Below, one piece after another: positions 43,597 through 51,591 of a stretch of DNA of 64,000 nt. Origin of the DNA: Pseudomonadota bacterium (GTDB lineage Bacteria; Pseudomonadota; Alphaproteobacteria; Rhizobiales; Xanthobacteraceae); NCBI GenBank assembly GCA_023387735.1, contig JAEWHP010000006.1, forward strand, positions 115,341-179,340. The letters run 5' to 3'. Both the position numbers and the translations under genes were made by a program. A model generated the notes under the pieces. The model saw nothing but the letters and a program-made list of their open reading frames with translations. It made no database searches and was not told the DNA's origin. Positions within the stretch are counted from its first letter, which is position 1, and each line of letters starts with the position of its first letter.

Positions 43597-44034
43597 ATGT
43601 ACCGATCATCGCTCACGATGGCCTTCGTCGTGCTGTATTCCGCGGCTGCCGCGGCCAGCGACATCTACGTGGCACCGGGCGGAATCTACGCGCCATCCGC
43701 TGATGTCTACGTGCGTCCCGCGCCGGCCCATCGGCAACCATACGCCGAGCCGGGTTACGGATATCGGCAGCCGTCGTATGGGCCCGCATATCGCGCACCT
43801 GCAGCCGTCTATGGCGAGTATGGATCCTACCCCGCGCAGCCGGTCTACGTCGAACGCGCGCCGGCTTATCCCGAGCGTCACTACGCTCGCGAGCCTTACT
43901 ACGCCGGGGATCGCTACTACGGCGAAGGCCGCGACTACGCGCTCGAATACGCACCGAGGCCGCCAGCGTCCGTGCCCTACCGTTCGCGCGCGCGATGCGA
44001 CGATGGTTACGGCAGGTTGACGTATTGCGATTGA
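43597..44034 (+). CDS. Secreted Tyr/Pro-rich low-complexity protein
   Basis: 145 residues with a signal peptide (about 1-20). The mature protein is built of Tyr-Pro-Ala-Arg-Gly repeats (PGYGYRQPSYGPAYRAP and similar) and ends with a short two-Cys tail, RCDDGYGRLTYCD. It has no globular domain. Such proteins may be cell-surface or cell-wall-associated. The start is placed at 43597, where GGAGAG precedes the ATG; the ORF could extend to 43579. Function unknown. The opposite strand gives long open frames only because of the composition bias. Confidence 0.68.
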   Translation: MYRSSLTMAFVVLYSAAAAASDIYVAPGGIYAPSADVYVRPAPAHRQPYAEPGYGYRQPSYGPAYRAPAAVYGEYGSYPAQPVYVERAPAYPERHYAREPYYAGDRYYGEGRDYALEYAPRPPASVPYRSRARCDDGYGRLTYCD

Positions 44035-44106
44035 GCTGCCGACTCGTTGCCGTTGCGGTGACATTGCGTCGTGCGGATTGCGTCTTCGGCCAATCCGTAC
44101 TGCGCG

Positions 44107-45054
44107 CTAGTTGAACGCAACCCAGACCTTGGCTACGAACGCTGTACCGCACCAGTTCGAGGCCAGCCCTGCCGGATTGGTGACGAGATCAACGCGGCCA
44201 CCCGGCCGCGCGTTTGGATCTCCGGTCAGCACGAAGCAGTCCTCCTTCGAAAGGTTGGTGCCGTAGTAGCGGAGATCGAGATTGAAGGCCTTGTGGGTGA
44301 AGGTCACACCAGCTTGCCAATTCACATAGGCTGGTAGCCGAAATCCGCCGAGGTCAGGCGACTGATTGCCAAACCACGAATAGCCCGCGGCAGCCGTGAA
44401 CGATACGCCAAGGTCTTGCGGAGCCAGACCGCTCGGCAAATCGAAGCCCGCGCCTGCCGCCACGTATTGGCTCCATGCGCCGGTGTTCGAGACATCCGGA
44501 GAATAGGCATAGCCGCCGGCGACACGAATCGAGTCGTTGATCTTCCTGTCGCCGCGAATGACGGCTTCCCAATAATTGATCCCACCGGTTTCGCCTGGGA
44601 GCCGTTCGCCGGGATAGGCGAAATAAGTCAACCCGAGATCGAAATCGATGCCTCCGATCTTGGGGCGAAAACCGCTGACCATTGTGAACTCGGCGACTGG
44701 CTCGGTGGGCAACTTGACGCTCGCCATCGTGGCGCCGGCGTACAATTGACCGAACCTTACTTCCACCGCAGCGCCTGCCGCAGGCCCGTGGTTGGACAGC
44801 GTGGTCCCGCGATAGATGTAGTCGGATGCAAACCCCGCCCGGGCGCTGAAATCCAATTCATTCGCCGGTGTTGCACGGTCCGCTTCGGCGGCGGACCAGT
44901 TGCGGCCGCCAAGCCCGATCGCGCCACTCGGGGTGACTTGTGGGGATTGCGCAATAGCCGATCCGCCGGTCATCGGCGCAAGCCACAAACCAACAAACGC
45001 AGCAATCGAGGCTCCGCCTACACGCCAGGCCGTTAAAGTGCCTCGCTGTCGCAC
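44107..45054 (-). CDS. TorF-family putative porin (Gcw_chp type)
   Basis: 315 residues with a signal peptide (about 1-36) and a GTG start. The barrel opens ELDFSARAGFASDYIYRGTTLSNHGPA, the signature of the TIGR02001/TorF family, and continues with strands such as FDLGLTYFAYPGE and FTAAAGYSWFGNQ. It ends AFVAKVWVAFN, with the terminal aromatic-type strand expected of outer-membrane proteins. Its start lies 5 bases from the stop of the upstream VIT-like membrane-protein gene, so the two form an operon. Confidence 0.82.
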   Translation of the reverse strand: MRQRGTLTAWRVGGASIAAFVGLWLAPMTGGSAIAQSPQVTPSGAIGLGGRNWSAAEADRATPANELDFSARAGFASDYIYRGTTLSNHGPAAGAAVEVRFGQLYAGATMASVKLPTEPVAEFTMVSGFRPKIGGIDFDLGLTYFAYPGERLPGETGGINYWEAVIRGDRKINDSIRVAGGYAYSPDVSNTGAWSQYVAAGAGFDLPSGLAPQDLGVSFTAAAGYSWFGNQSPDLGGFRLPAYVNWQAGVTFTHKAFNLDLRYYGTNLSKEDCFVLTGDPNARPGGRVDLVTNPAGLASNWCGTAFVAKVWVAFN

Positions 45055-45059
45055 CGAAA

Positions 45060-45722
45060 CTATCCTCCGAGAGCTACGGCGATGCTGATCAGCATACCAC
45101 CAAAGGCCACCATCGAAAGGCCCGCCAACCAGGGCTTGAGCCCGCTACGATATCCGAACGCGTAGCCGCAGCAGAAGAGCATCACGATGCCGACCACGTA
45201 GGAGGCACGTAGCGCGGACCTCGCGTCGTCCATGATTATGAACGGGGCAACGATCGGGAATGTCGCAAGGAAGCTCAGCAGGCAAAGGCCCGTCGCTCCG
45301 ATCCAGTCATCCCTGGTCAGCCGCGGCCGCCCGGACGGCTCGGGAAACTGATGCAGTTTCTGCCGCATCAATTCCAGTTGCCCCGGCGGCAGGACCGAAG
45401 CCAGTTCCGGCGACAGCGCGTCGGCTATCACCCGCCGCGCGGTTTCAGGATCCGGCGCCTGACGTACCGACCGCAGTGTGTGGATCTTGCTTGCCTGTTC
45501 ATTGATGCGAGCCAACAGGTAAAGGCCGCCGTCGACTATACCCCAGGCCAGGTTACAGCCGAGCGCGCCGATGAGTATCGTTTGAACCTTTATGTCGTCT
45601 GCCGTCGCGACTCCAAGGCTGCAGATGAAGGTAAGAGCCATGATCAGGCCGAACAGGGTCTCCGAGGTGCGCTCCATCGGATCCAGCACACGCGCGAACG
45701 GAATGTATGAGGCTTCTGACAT
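45060..45722 (-). CDS. Membrane protein, VIT1/CCC1-like
   Basis: 220 residues. Two hydrophobic segments lie near the N-terminus (about 22-40 and 48-70), a hydrophilic middle section (about 75-135) follows, and three hydrophobic segments lie at the C-terminus. The end GLKPWLAGLSMVAFGGMLISIAVALGG and the early ERTSETLFGLIMALTF resemble VIT/CCC1 iron/manganese transporters, with a shorter metal-binding section than usual. The substrate is not established. It is the first gene of a two-gene unit with the TorF-like porin. Confidence 0.65.
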   Translation of the reverse strand: MSEASYIPFARVLDPMERTSETLFGLIMALTFICSLGVATADDIKVQTILIGALGCNLAWGIVDGGLYLLARINEQASKIHTLRSVRQAPDPETARRVIADALSPELASVLPPGQLELMRQKLHQFPEPSGRPRLTRDDWIGATGLCLLSFLATFPIVAPFIIMDDARSALRASYVVGIVMLFCCGYAFGYRSGLKPWLAGLSMVAFGGMLISIAVALGG

Positions 45723-45883
45723 CGCGTTGAACGTCCAATATCCGAGGGAGCGATTTGCCGTTGAAGGATTGAGCCGCGTTCGATTTAGGCTTCGACATCA
45801 GCACCCCACAACGGATTTGCGCCCCGCCCGGTGCGTCTGCCGTCATTCACGGCGTCAAAGGGGAAGACCCGAAATCATTACTG

Positions 45884-46498
45884 CTACGAATAACGCCGCC
45901 AGCCTGGCAACGCCGATGCTTCGCTTCCCTGTGCCAAATGCATCGCCAGTGCCAGCGCACGGCCGGAATGCCGTTCGGCCAATTCGCGCGGGATGCGGCA
46001 GCGCAGGAAGTCGGCCCAACGGAATTCACTGAAAGGCGTTTTGTCCTTTGCGTAACCGCCTGCCCTCTTGAGCGCACCCGCCAGCGAGCGATAGGGATCG
46101 TCGATCAGACGGTCCACGGAAGGCGGCATGTCATCGTAGGAGCAACGCCGGCCCTCATCGTCGAATGGGTGGGTCCATTTGTAGTCTTCGAGGGTTGCCC
46201 AGAATTCCTCGAAACCGAGCGCACTCATGTTTGCGACGATCGTGACGGGGAGTTGCCGGATCCCTTCGCATTGCAGCGCGAGTGCGAGATGATGGCGGTC
46301 GATCAAATACGGGCGAGCGTGCGGACCCAAAATGATGGGAAGACGATGTCTATTGATATAGTCAGCAGCCTCGCTGCGGGGTCTCTCCTGCCAGCGCCTG
46401 CGTTTGATATCGACCTCCCGCATCCCCACCGTCACCTGCGTGGGAACGAGGTCCGCGATTGGGACGATCTTGCAGTCTTCCCCGCTAGTGTCGCTCAT
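45884..46498 (-). CDS. ParB-like nuclease-superfamily protein
   Basis: 204 residues. It begins with a ParB-type domain: KIVPIADLVPTQVTVGMREVDIK (about 9-31), LPIILGPHARPYLIDRHHLALAL with the GH/DRHH turn, and LPVTIVANMS. The C-terminal half is helical with RWADFLRCRIPRELAE. This matches the small 'ParB-like superfamily' proteins found in soil proteobacteria, which are not chromosome partition proteins. The start at 46498 is preferred; a GTG at 46534 would add 12 residues but overlaps a decayed frame. Function unknown. Confidence 0.75.
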   Translation of the reverse strand: MSDTSGEDCKIVPIADLVPTQVTVGMREVDIKRRRWQERPRSEAADYINRHRLPIILGPHARPYLIDRHHLALALQCEGIRQLPVTIVANMSALGFEEFWATLEDYKWTHPFDDEGRRCSYDDMPPSVDRLIDDPYRSLAGALKRAGGYAKDKTPFSEFRWADFLRCRIPRELAERHSGRALALAMHLAQGSEASALPGWRRYS

Positions 46499-46518
46499 GG
46501 CAAAGATGTCAGACTCGA

Positions 46519-46750
46519 TCAGGCAGAAACCCACGCGCCCTGTTGCAAGTATTTCCCGGCGTTGAAGTCGCAGGCTTTGACATAGGTCAATTGGCGATCA
46601 GGCTGTGCGCAGAACCTGCATGAAGCTCCAAAATCCGCTGCGCCTTCGCACGAATTTCCTCAACCCGATCAACGTGATTTGCCTCGTCCAGCCATCGCCG
46701 CAAAAATAAACCCGTTCTCTCTGCCCCCAAATCAGCCGTACAATCTCTGC
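46519..46750 (-). pseudogene. Decayed gene remnant upstream of the ParB-like gene
   Basis: Read leftwards, one frame gives a protein-like stretch (FLRRWLDEANHVDRVEEIR, then AKAQRILELHAGSA) that stops at 46587. A second frame takes over with QPDRQLTYVKACDFNAGKYL and ends at 46519. Removing two bases in the GCGCACAGCC near 46615 would join them. No start codon is seen, and the 5' part is replaced by a dispersed repeat from about 46760. It is probably a truncated and frameshifted gene. The family is not recognised. Confidence 0.45.
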
Positions 46751-46759
46751 GTTCCGGCC

Positions 46760-47240
46760 TGCCAAGAGGGGCGTATCGCGATCGTCACGGACGTTGGCTC
46801 GGAATGCGGTGGACGCGGCAGCGCCCGCTGCGCTGATGCGATCGCAGGGCGGGCCTTGGCCTGTGAGCGATCGGCGGCGCGGCAGACGAACGGCGCTGAA
46901 GCGTACGGCAAAACCGTGTGGTCCTGGCGCCCGTGGCTGGCGTCAAGTCGGCGGAGGCGTTGCGGGCCCGACCGGGCGCGCGAACGCCGTCAATTCGCCG
47001 ATGACGGAGGCAAAAGGAATTCGTCTCCGGGGAGAACCCGGCATAAGCCGTAAAACCACTGCGCAGGGAATGCCGGAATGCTCCGACTGTACCTGTATGC
47101 TCGTGTGCGCAACTCTTCGCATTTATTGCACGCGAGACCGCGGGTGCAGCAAGCACCCGGCATTCCCTGCGCCCTCCTCTCTCTGGGCGAAACGATTTGC
47201 AACGGCCCGGGCGAAACGCGCCGCGGGAATGCGGAGGCGT
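46760..47240. repeat. Dispersed Bradyrhizobiaceae repeat (EGRIAIVTDVG type), non-coding
   Basis: An open frame here begins EGRIAIVTDVGSECGGRG and later has WRPWLASSRRRRCGP. These are pieces of a repeated hypothetical ORF that I know from many Bradyrhizobium and Rhodopseudomonas loci. The element contains a perfect 16-bp inverted repeat (GCGCAGGGAATGCCGG at 47061-47076, its complement at 47157-47172). No genuine gene is evident. Element borders are approximate. Confidence 0.6.
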
Positions 47241-47274
47241 GTGTCGATGCAGGAAGGATTTCGCAGGAAGGCTT

Positions 47275-47415
47275 TCAATGCATCCGGCTGGATGCCGGCG
47301 GAATGCTGCCGGTGATGTCGGAACCATCGTCGGACGTGCGCCAGGCTGCCACGCCGAAGAATGCCGTCAGCATCAAGGTCGCCACGATCAGGATCATACC
47401 GGAAAACTGGCTCAC
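47275..47415 (-). CDS. Small single-pass membrane protein, 46 aa
   Basis: A short leftward frame starting with GTG at 47415 (GGGG 7 bases upstream). The product begins MSQFSGMILIVATLMLTAFF, a clear membrane segment of about 18 residues, followed by a charged WRTSDDGSD stretch and a polar tail ending SSRMH. An internal ATG at 47397 is an alternative start. The layout (Nin helix, soluble tail) is that of a small membrane protein. There is no homology evidence. The 277 bases between it and the CtrA box hold a repeat element. Confidence 0.42.
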   Translation of the reverse strand: MSQFSGMILIVATLMLTAFFGVAAWRTSDDGSDITGSIPPASSRMH

Positions 47416-47549
47416 GCCTTGGCCCCGCAACCGCACTCGATGTTCAGAGATCGAGCACGGTCCGCCGAGTCGGAAAATGCAGCGGGGCTGACCTAAGTGG
47501 GGTTTTACCCAGGCTGGAAGCGACGATGCGGGTCGCGGGTGAGCCGTGT

Positions 47550-47646
47550 CGTCATTCCGGGGCGATGCGCAGCATCGAACTATGGGGCGCGCTTGCGCCC
47601 CTGAGAATCGCGAGATTCCGGGTTCGCTTCGCGCCCCGGAATGACG
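47550..47646. repeat. 97-bp dispersed element with perfect 15-bp terminal inverted repeats
   Basis: The left end CGTCATTCCGGGGCG is the exact complement of the right end CGCCCCGGAATGACG. The inside contains GGGGCGCGCTTGCGCCCC and GAATCGCGAGATTC hairpins. This family is widely scattered in Bradyrhizobium. It lies about 47 bases before the CtrA box of flhA. Confidence 0.8.
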
Positions 47647-47692
47647 GTGAGAGAGCGGAATGACGGTCTCTGATGGTCCCGTCAGCCCCCCG

Positions 47693-47711
47693 TTAACCGT
47701 TTGCTAACCAT
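47693..47711 (+). promoter_or_regulatory. CtrA box upstream of flhA (TTAA-N7-CTAA)
   Basis: TTAACCGTTTGCTAACCAT: two half-sites, TTAACC and CTAACCAT, at the CtrA spacing (TTAA-N7-TTAA) with one mismatch. It lies 164 bases before the flhA start. In Caulobacter, flagellar class II genes are CtrA-activated, and ctrA itself is about 7 kb downstream in this window. Confidence 0.65.
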
Positions 47712-47874
47712 ACACCCGGCAAGAATTGCCGGGTGAAGTCGAGTGTCGTCGGCCGCGTAAAACGGGAGGACCCCCGTGGACGCCAGTGCGGTACCTCACT
47801 TTCGGAACGGTGGCACTCCGGCCGCCGCGCAGACGTTTGGCGTCCGGCGCCATACGCGGGGGGAAGCGGCTACC

Positions 47875-50010
47875 ATGGTCGACGTCACGGCAGGTCAGGG
47901 CGGCGCAGCGCCCAGCAGCGGAATCCCGAGCCTCCGCGAGATCGGTGAAATCCTCAAGCGCAGCGATCTCTTCCTCGCCTTCGGCGTCCTCACCATCCTG
48001 GTGGTGCTGATTCTGCCGCTGCCGGCGGTGGTGCTCGACCTGTTCCTGGCGATCTCGATCACGGTGTCCATCCTGATCCTGATGACCGCGCTGTTCATCC
48101 AGGGGCCGCTGGAATTCTCGGCGTTTCCGACGGTGCTGCTGATCTCGACCATGCTGCGGCTGTCGCTCAACATGGCGTCCACCCGCCTGATCCTGTCACA
48201 CGGCCATGAGGGGACGGCGGCGGCCGGCCACGTCATCGAGGCCTTCGGCAATTTCGTGATGGGCGGCAATTTCGTCATCGGCATTATCGTGTTCGCGATC
48301 CTGGTGATCGTGAACTTCGTCGTCATCACCAAGGGTTCGGGCCGCATCGCCGAAGTCGCGGCGCGCTTTCAATTGGACTCGATGCCGGGCAAGCAGATGG
48401 CGATCGACGCCGACCTGTCCGCCGGACTGATCGACGAAAAGTCCGCCAAGGAGCGCCGCAAGGCGCTGGAGGACGAAAGCGGCTTCTTCGGCGCCATGGA
48501 CGGCGCCTCGAAATTCGTCCGCGGCGATGCCATCGCCGGCCTCCTGGTCGTGTTCATCAACGTCATCGGCGGCATCATCATCGGCGTCGCCCAGCAGGGC
48601 ATGAGCTTTTCCGATGCCGCTCGCACCTACACCATCCTGACGGTCGGTGACGGTCTCGTCACGCAGGTGCCGGCGCTGATCGTCTCCACCGCGGCAGGCC
48701 TTTTGGTGTCGAAGGCCGGCATCACCGGTTCGGCGGACAAGGCGATGATGAAGCAGCTCTCGGGCTACCCGCAGGCGCTCGGCATGTCGGCCGGCGTCAT
48801 GCTGGTGCTGGCGCTGCTGCCGGGTATTCCGATGCTGCCCTTCCTCGTGCTCGGCGGCGGCGCCGCAGCGCTGGCCTGGAAGTCCCGCAACCACAACCGC
48901 GTCACCAAGGCGGCGGAAGCGGCCGCAGCCGCAGCGCCCGAACTCGCCGCCCAGGCCGCGCAGGCCTCGGCCGAAGAGCCGATCGCCAACGCGCTCAAGA
49001 TCGACGATCTCAAGATCGAGCTCGGCTATGCGCTGCTGCCGCTGGTCAACGGCCCCGACGGCACCGACCGCCTGACCGAACAGATCAAGGCGCTGCGCCG
49101 CTCGCTCGCGATCGAAATGGGTTTCGTGATGCCGGCCGTGCGCATCCTCGACAACGTCCAGCTCGAGGCCAACACCTACATCATCAAGATCAAGGAAGTG
49201 GACGCCGGCACCGGCAAGATCTGGCCGAACCAGTTCATGGTCATGGACCCCGCCGGTAACCAGGTCAGCGTGCCCGGCATTCACACCATCGAGCCGACGT
49301 TCGGCCTTCCCGCCACCTGGGTCGATGCCGCGCTGAAGGAAGAGGCCTCGCTGAAGGGCTACACGGTGGTCGACGCCGCCACCGTGCTGTCGACGCACCT
49401 CACCGAGCTCCTCAAGAGCAACATGAGCGACCTGTTGTCCTATGGCGAGGTGCAGAAGCTCCTGAAGGAGCTGCCGAAGGAACAGGGCGAACTGGTCAAG
49501 GACATCGTGCCGAGCCAGGTGACGGTATCCGGTATCCAGCGCGTGCTGCAATTGCTGCTGGCCGAACGCATCTCGATCCGGGATCTCTCCACCATCCTCG
49601 AAGGCATCGCCGATGCGCTGGCGTTCTCGCGCAACCCGGCGACCATGGTCGAGCACGTCCGCGCCCGGCTGGCGCGGCAGATCTGCGCCCAGAACACCTC
49701 CCACAACGGCTACCTGCCGCTGATCGCGTTGTCGGCGCGGTGGGAACAGGCGTTCGCCGAATCGATCGTCGGCACCGGCGAGGAACGCAACCTCGCCATG
49801 CAGCCCTCGAAACTGTCGGAGTTCATGACCGCGGTCCGCAACAGCTTCGAGCAGGCCGCGCGCGAAGGCGAGGCGCCGGTGCTGGTGACCTCGGCGGCGA
49901 TCCGGCCGTTCGTGCATTCGCTCGTGGAACGCTTCCGCTCGCAAACCACCGTGCTGTCGCAGGCGGAGATCCATCCGCGCGCAAGGCTGAAGACGGTGGG
50001 AAGCGTGTAG
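47875..50010 (+). CDS. flhA: Flagellar export gate protein FlhA
   Basis: 711 residues. The N-terminal half has eight membrane segments (about 40-335), starting LFLAFGVLTILVVLILPLPA. The conserved cytosolic loop reads KGSGRIAEVAARFQLDSMPG, then KQMAIDADLSAGLID, as in all FlhA. The C-terminal domain (about 380-711) docks chaperone-substrate complexes and the FliI/FliJ ATPase. It is the proton-driven gate of the flagellar type III export apparatus. I start at 47875 (MVDVTAG), preceded by GGGGGGAAG; an in-frame GTG at 47776 is unlikely. A CtrA box lies upstream. Confidence 0.96.
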   Translation: MVDVTAGQGGAAPSSGIPSLREIGEILKRSDLFLAFGVLTILVVLILPLPAVVLDLFLAISITVSILILMTALFIQGPLEFSAFPTVLLISTMLRLSLNMASTRLILSHGHEGTAAAGHVIEAFGNFVMGGNFVIGIIVFAILVIVNFVVITKGSGRIAEVAARFQLDSMPGKQMAIDADLSAGLIDEKSAKERRKALEDESGFFGAMDGASKFVRGDAIAGLLVVFINVIGGIIIGVAQQGMSFSDAARTYTILTVGDGLVTQVPALIVSTAAGLLVSKAGITGSADKAMMKQLSGYPQALGMSAGVMLVLALLPGIPMLPFLVLGGGAAALAWKSRNHNRVTKAAEAAAAAAPELAAQAAQASAEEPIANALKIDDLKIELGYALLPLVNGPDGTDRLTEQIKALRRSLAIEMGFVMPAVRILDNVQLEANTYIIKIKEVDAGTGKIWPNQFMVMDPAGNQVSVPGIHTIEPTFGLPATWVDAALKEEASLKGYTVVDAATVLSTHLTELLKSNMSDLLSYGEVQKLLKELPKEQGELVKDIVPSQVTVSGIQRVLQLLLAERISIRDLSTILEGIADALAFSRNPATMVEHVRARLARQICAQNTSHNGYLPLIALSARWEQAFAESIVGTGEERNLAMQPSKLSEFMTAVRNSFEQAAREGEAPVLVTSAAIRPFVHSLVERFRSQTTVLSQAEIHPRARLKTVGSV

Positions 50011-50235
50011 GCCGGGTGAAGCGTGCGCCGCAAATCAGCCGCGTTTCAGAAAAACTTTTCGGCCACATGCAAACGATTTGTCGGAACAGGCTAAACGCAC
50101 TGGCTTTACGAGCCGACCGGGCGATCGTTTATTAAGCGAATGTAATATCTAAATAATTGTTCATCGCGACCAGCCGGCCGCCGCTTCTTGATCGCGGCCG
50201 TTCAAGACTTTTCACCGCCTTGTGATCGCATCTTG

Positions 50236-50261
50236 GGAACGAAACGGCGGATTCCTACGTT
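50236..50261 (+). promoter_or_regulatory. EcfG-type general stress promoter (GGAAC-N17-CGTT)
   Basis: GGAAC at 50236-50240 and CGTT at 50258-50261, 17 bases apart, exactly match the alphaproteobacterial EcfG consensus. The gene for the 68-residue membrane protein starts 79 bases downstream. The rest of the 329-base gap after flhA is AT-rich and contains no gene. Confidence 0.72.
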
Positions 50262-50339
50262 TCCAGCACGCGAGATGTTGAACCGGACTGCAAACGACTT
50301 CGACAAATTTGCAGAACGGAAGGCGGCAGGAGACTTCCA

Positions 50340-50546
50340 ATGAACCATTCGATCTACAGCGCCGATCGCACGACCCATCTCAAAATCGTGGTCGTGGCCC
50401 TCGTCGCCGGTATCCTGATCGCCGGGTTCGGCATCTCCGCGCACAACACCACGGATGAAGGCTTCACCCAGACCGCAAGCACACCGGTCATGAAAGCCGG
50501 CAAGCCGGTTACGGTCACAAGCTCAGGGAGCTCAGTCGTACGCTAA
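50340..50546 (+). CDS. Small single-pass membrane protein, 68 aa, probable stress gene
   Basis: 68 residues: a polar start (NHSIYSADRTTHLK), one membrane segment (about 16-34, IVVVALVAGILIAGFGIS), then a Thr/Ser-rich tail probably in the periplasm (TASTPVMKAGKPVTV). AGGAG lies about 8 bases before the ATG. Small proteins of this layout are common in Bradyrhizobium. The EcfG-type promoter upstream suggests induction under general stress. A strong terminator follows about 90 bases after the stop, supporting a one-gene unit. Confidence 0.72.
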   Translation: MNHSIYSADRTTHLKIVVVALVAGILIAGFGISAHNTTDEGFTQTASTPVMKAGKPVTVTSSGSSVVR

Positions 50547-50637
50547 CGGAATTCACCAATTCACGTGGTTCTTTACAGCCCCCCAAAGGCCACGTGGATA
50601 ATAAGTAAGACCCCAACTACCCCCAAGTTGACTGCTG

Positions 50638-50672
50638 AAAACGCCCGCTCCCCACGGGCGTTTTCTTTTTTT
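50638..50672. terminator. Strong rho-independent terminator, bidirectional
   Basis: AAAACGCCCG / CGGGCGTTTT, a 10-bp stem with a 7-nt loop. A T-run follows on the plus strand and the A-run at the other side gives U's leftwards. It ends both the small stress gene and the anti-sigma operon. Confidence 0.9.
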
Positions 50673-50679
50673 GGGATCA

Positions 50680-51591
50680 TCAGCGCGGGGCTGCGACCGC
50701 CGGCACGGTCTCGATCAGCTTGCCGGTAAAGACCGGCGCCGAATGCGGCTTGCCGTCCGGCGAGCCGCCGGCCTGCTCGACCGTCACCGCAAAGAGCGCG
50801 GAATTGATCGTGCTGGCATCGAAATCGGCGAGCACCGGACGCGCGGTGAAATCGCTGCCGCCGATCACGCCGAGCGAGCGCGGCGCCGGCAGCCGGTCGG
50901 AGATCAGCCACAGCTCAAAGCTTTTGCCGGGCTCGGCATCGGCGCCGACCTTGCGGACCGTGAAATTCTTGGTCGCCGCATCGACCGTCAGGATGAACGC
51001 AGGCGAGCCGCCGTCACGCTGCAGCAGGGCGACATATTGCGCGGATGGCACAGGCGACGGTGCAGGCGTTTTCACCTCCACCGTCTGAATTCGCGGCTTG
51101 GGCCGCAGCGCGTTGGGCAGCAATTCCGGCTGGTAGACCTGCACCGCCAGCATCGCGACAAGGGCTGCAGCGAGCGCAGTGGCGAAGGAAGCCACATTGC
51201 GCCAGCGTCGCGCGGCCCGGTCCGACAGTTGAACGACATTCGAGGGCGGCACCGCCGCGGGCGGCGCCTCGGCAGCCACCGGGGCAACCTGAGGCGCAGT
51301 CGCCGTCTCGGGCGGCGCGGGCTGAGGCGCTTCGGGAAGCACCAGCGGCGCCTGCGGCTGTGCGGCAGCCTGACCGATCTCGGCCTTGATCTTTTCCCAC
51401 ACGATCGGCCGCGGCTCGATCGACCCGACCATCTGGTTCAGCGCGCCGAGACGATACTCCCAGGAGCGGACGATCGCGGTGAATTCGGTGTCGACGGCCA
51501 TCATGGCTTCGACCTGCGCGCGCTCGCCGGCATCGAGGGTGCCGAGCGCGTATTCCGCGGCGAGCGCGATATGGTCTTCGCTATAGGCCAT
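50680..51591 (-). CDS. Membrane anti-sigma factor (RskA-like)
   Basis: 303 residues. The N-terminal 75 residues (SEDHIALAAEYALGTLDAGER, then a helical section with WEYRLGALNQMV) form an anti-sigma domain. A Pro/Ala-rich linker, one membrane helix (about 143-160) and a periplasmic RskA-type C-terminal domain (GKSFELWLISDRLPAPRSLG) follow. It holds the ECF sigma factor inactive at the membrane. The ATG at 51591 overlaps the sigma-factor stop (ATGA), so the two are translationally coupled; longer starts are rejected. Confidence 0.9.
   Translation of the reverse strand: MAYSEDHIALAAEYALGTLDAGERAQVEAMMAVDTEFTAIVRSWEYRLGALNQMVGSIEPRPIVWEKIKAEIGQAAAQPQAPLVLPEAPQPAPPETATAPQVAPVAAEAPPAAVPPSNVVQLSDRAARRWRNVASFATALAAALVAMLAVQVYQPELLPNALRPKPRIQTVEVKTPAPSPVPSAQYVALLQRDGGSPAFILTVDAATKNFTVRKVGADAEPGKSFELWLISDRLPAPRSLGVIGGSDFTARPVLADFDASTINSALFAVTVEQAGGSPDGKPHSAPVFTGKLIETVPAVAAPR

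Noticed and set aside
46679..47053. 124-residue open frame in the repeat region
   Set aside because: Matches a recurrent non-coding Bradyrhizobiaceae repeat frame; no credible start site or domain.
48196..49974. 592-residue frame antisense to flhA
   Set aside because: A mirror of the FlhA codons; no domains and no start signal.
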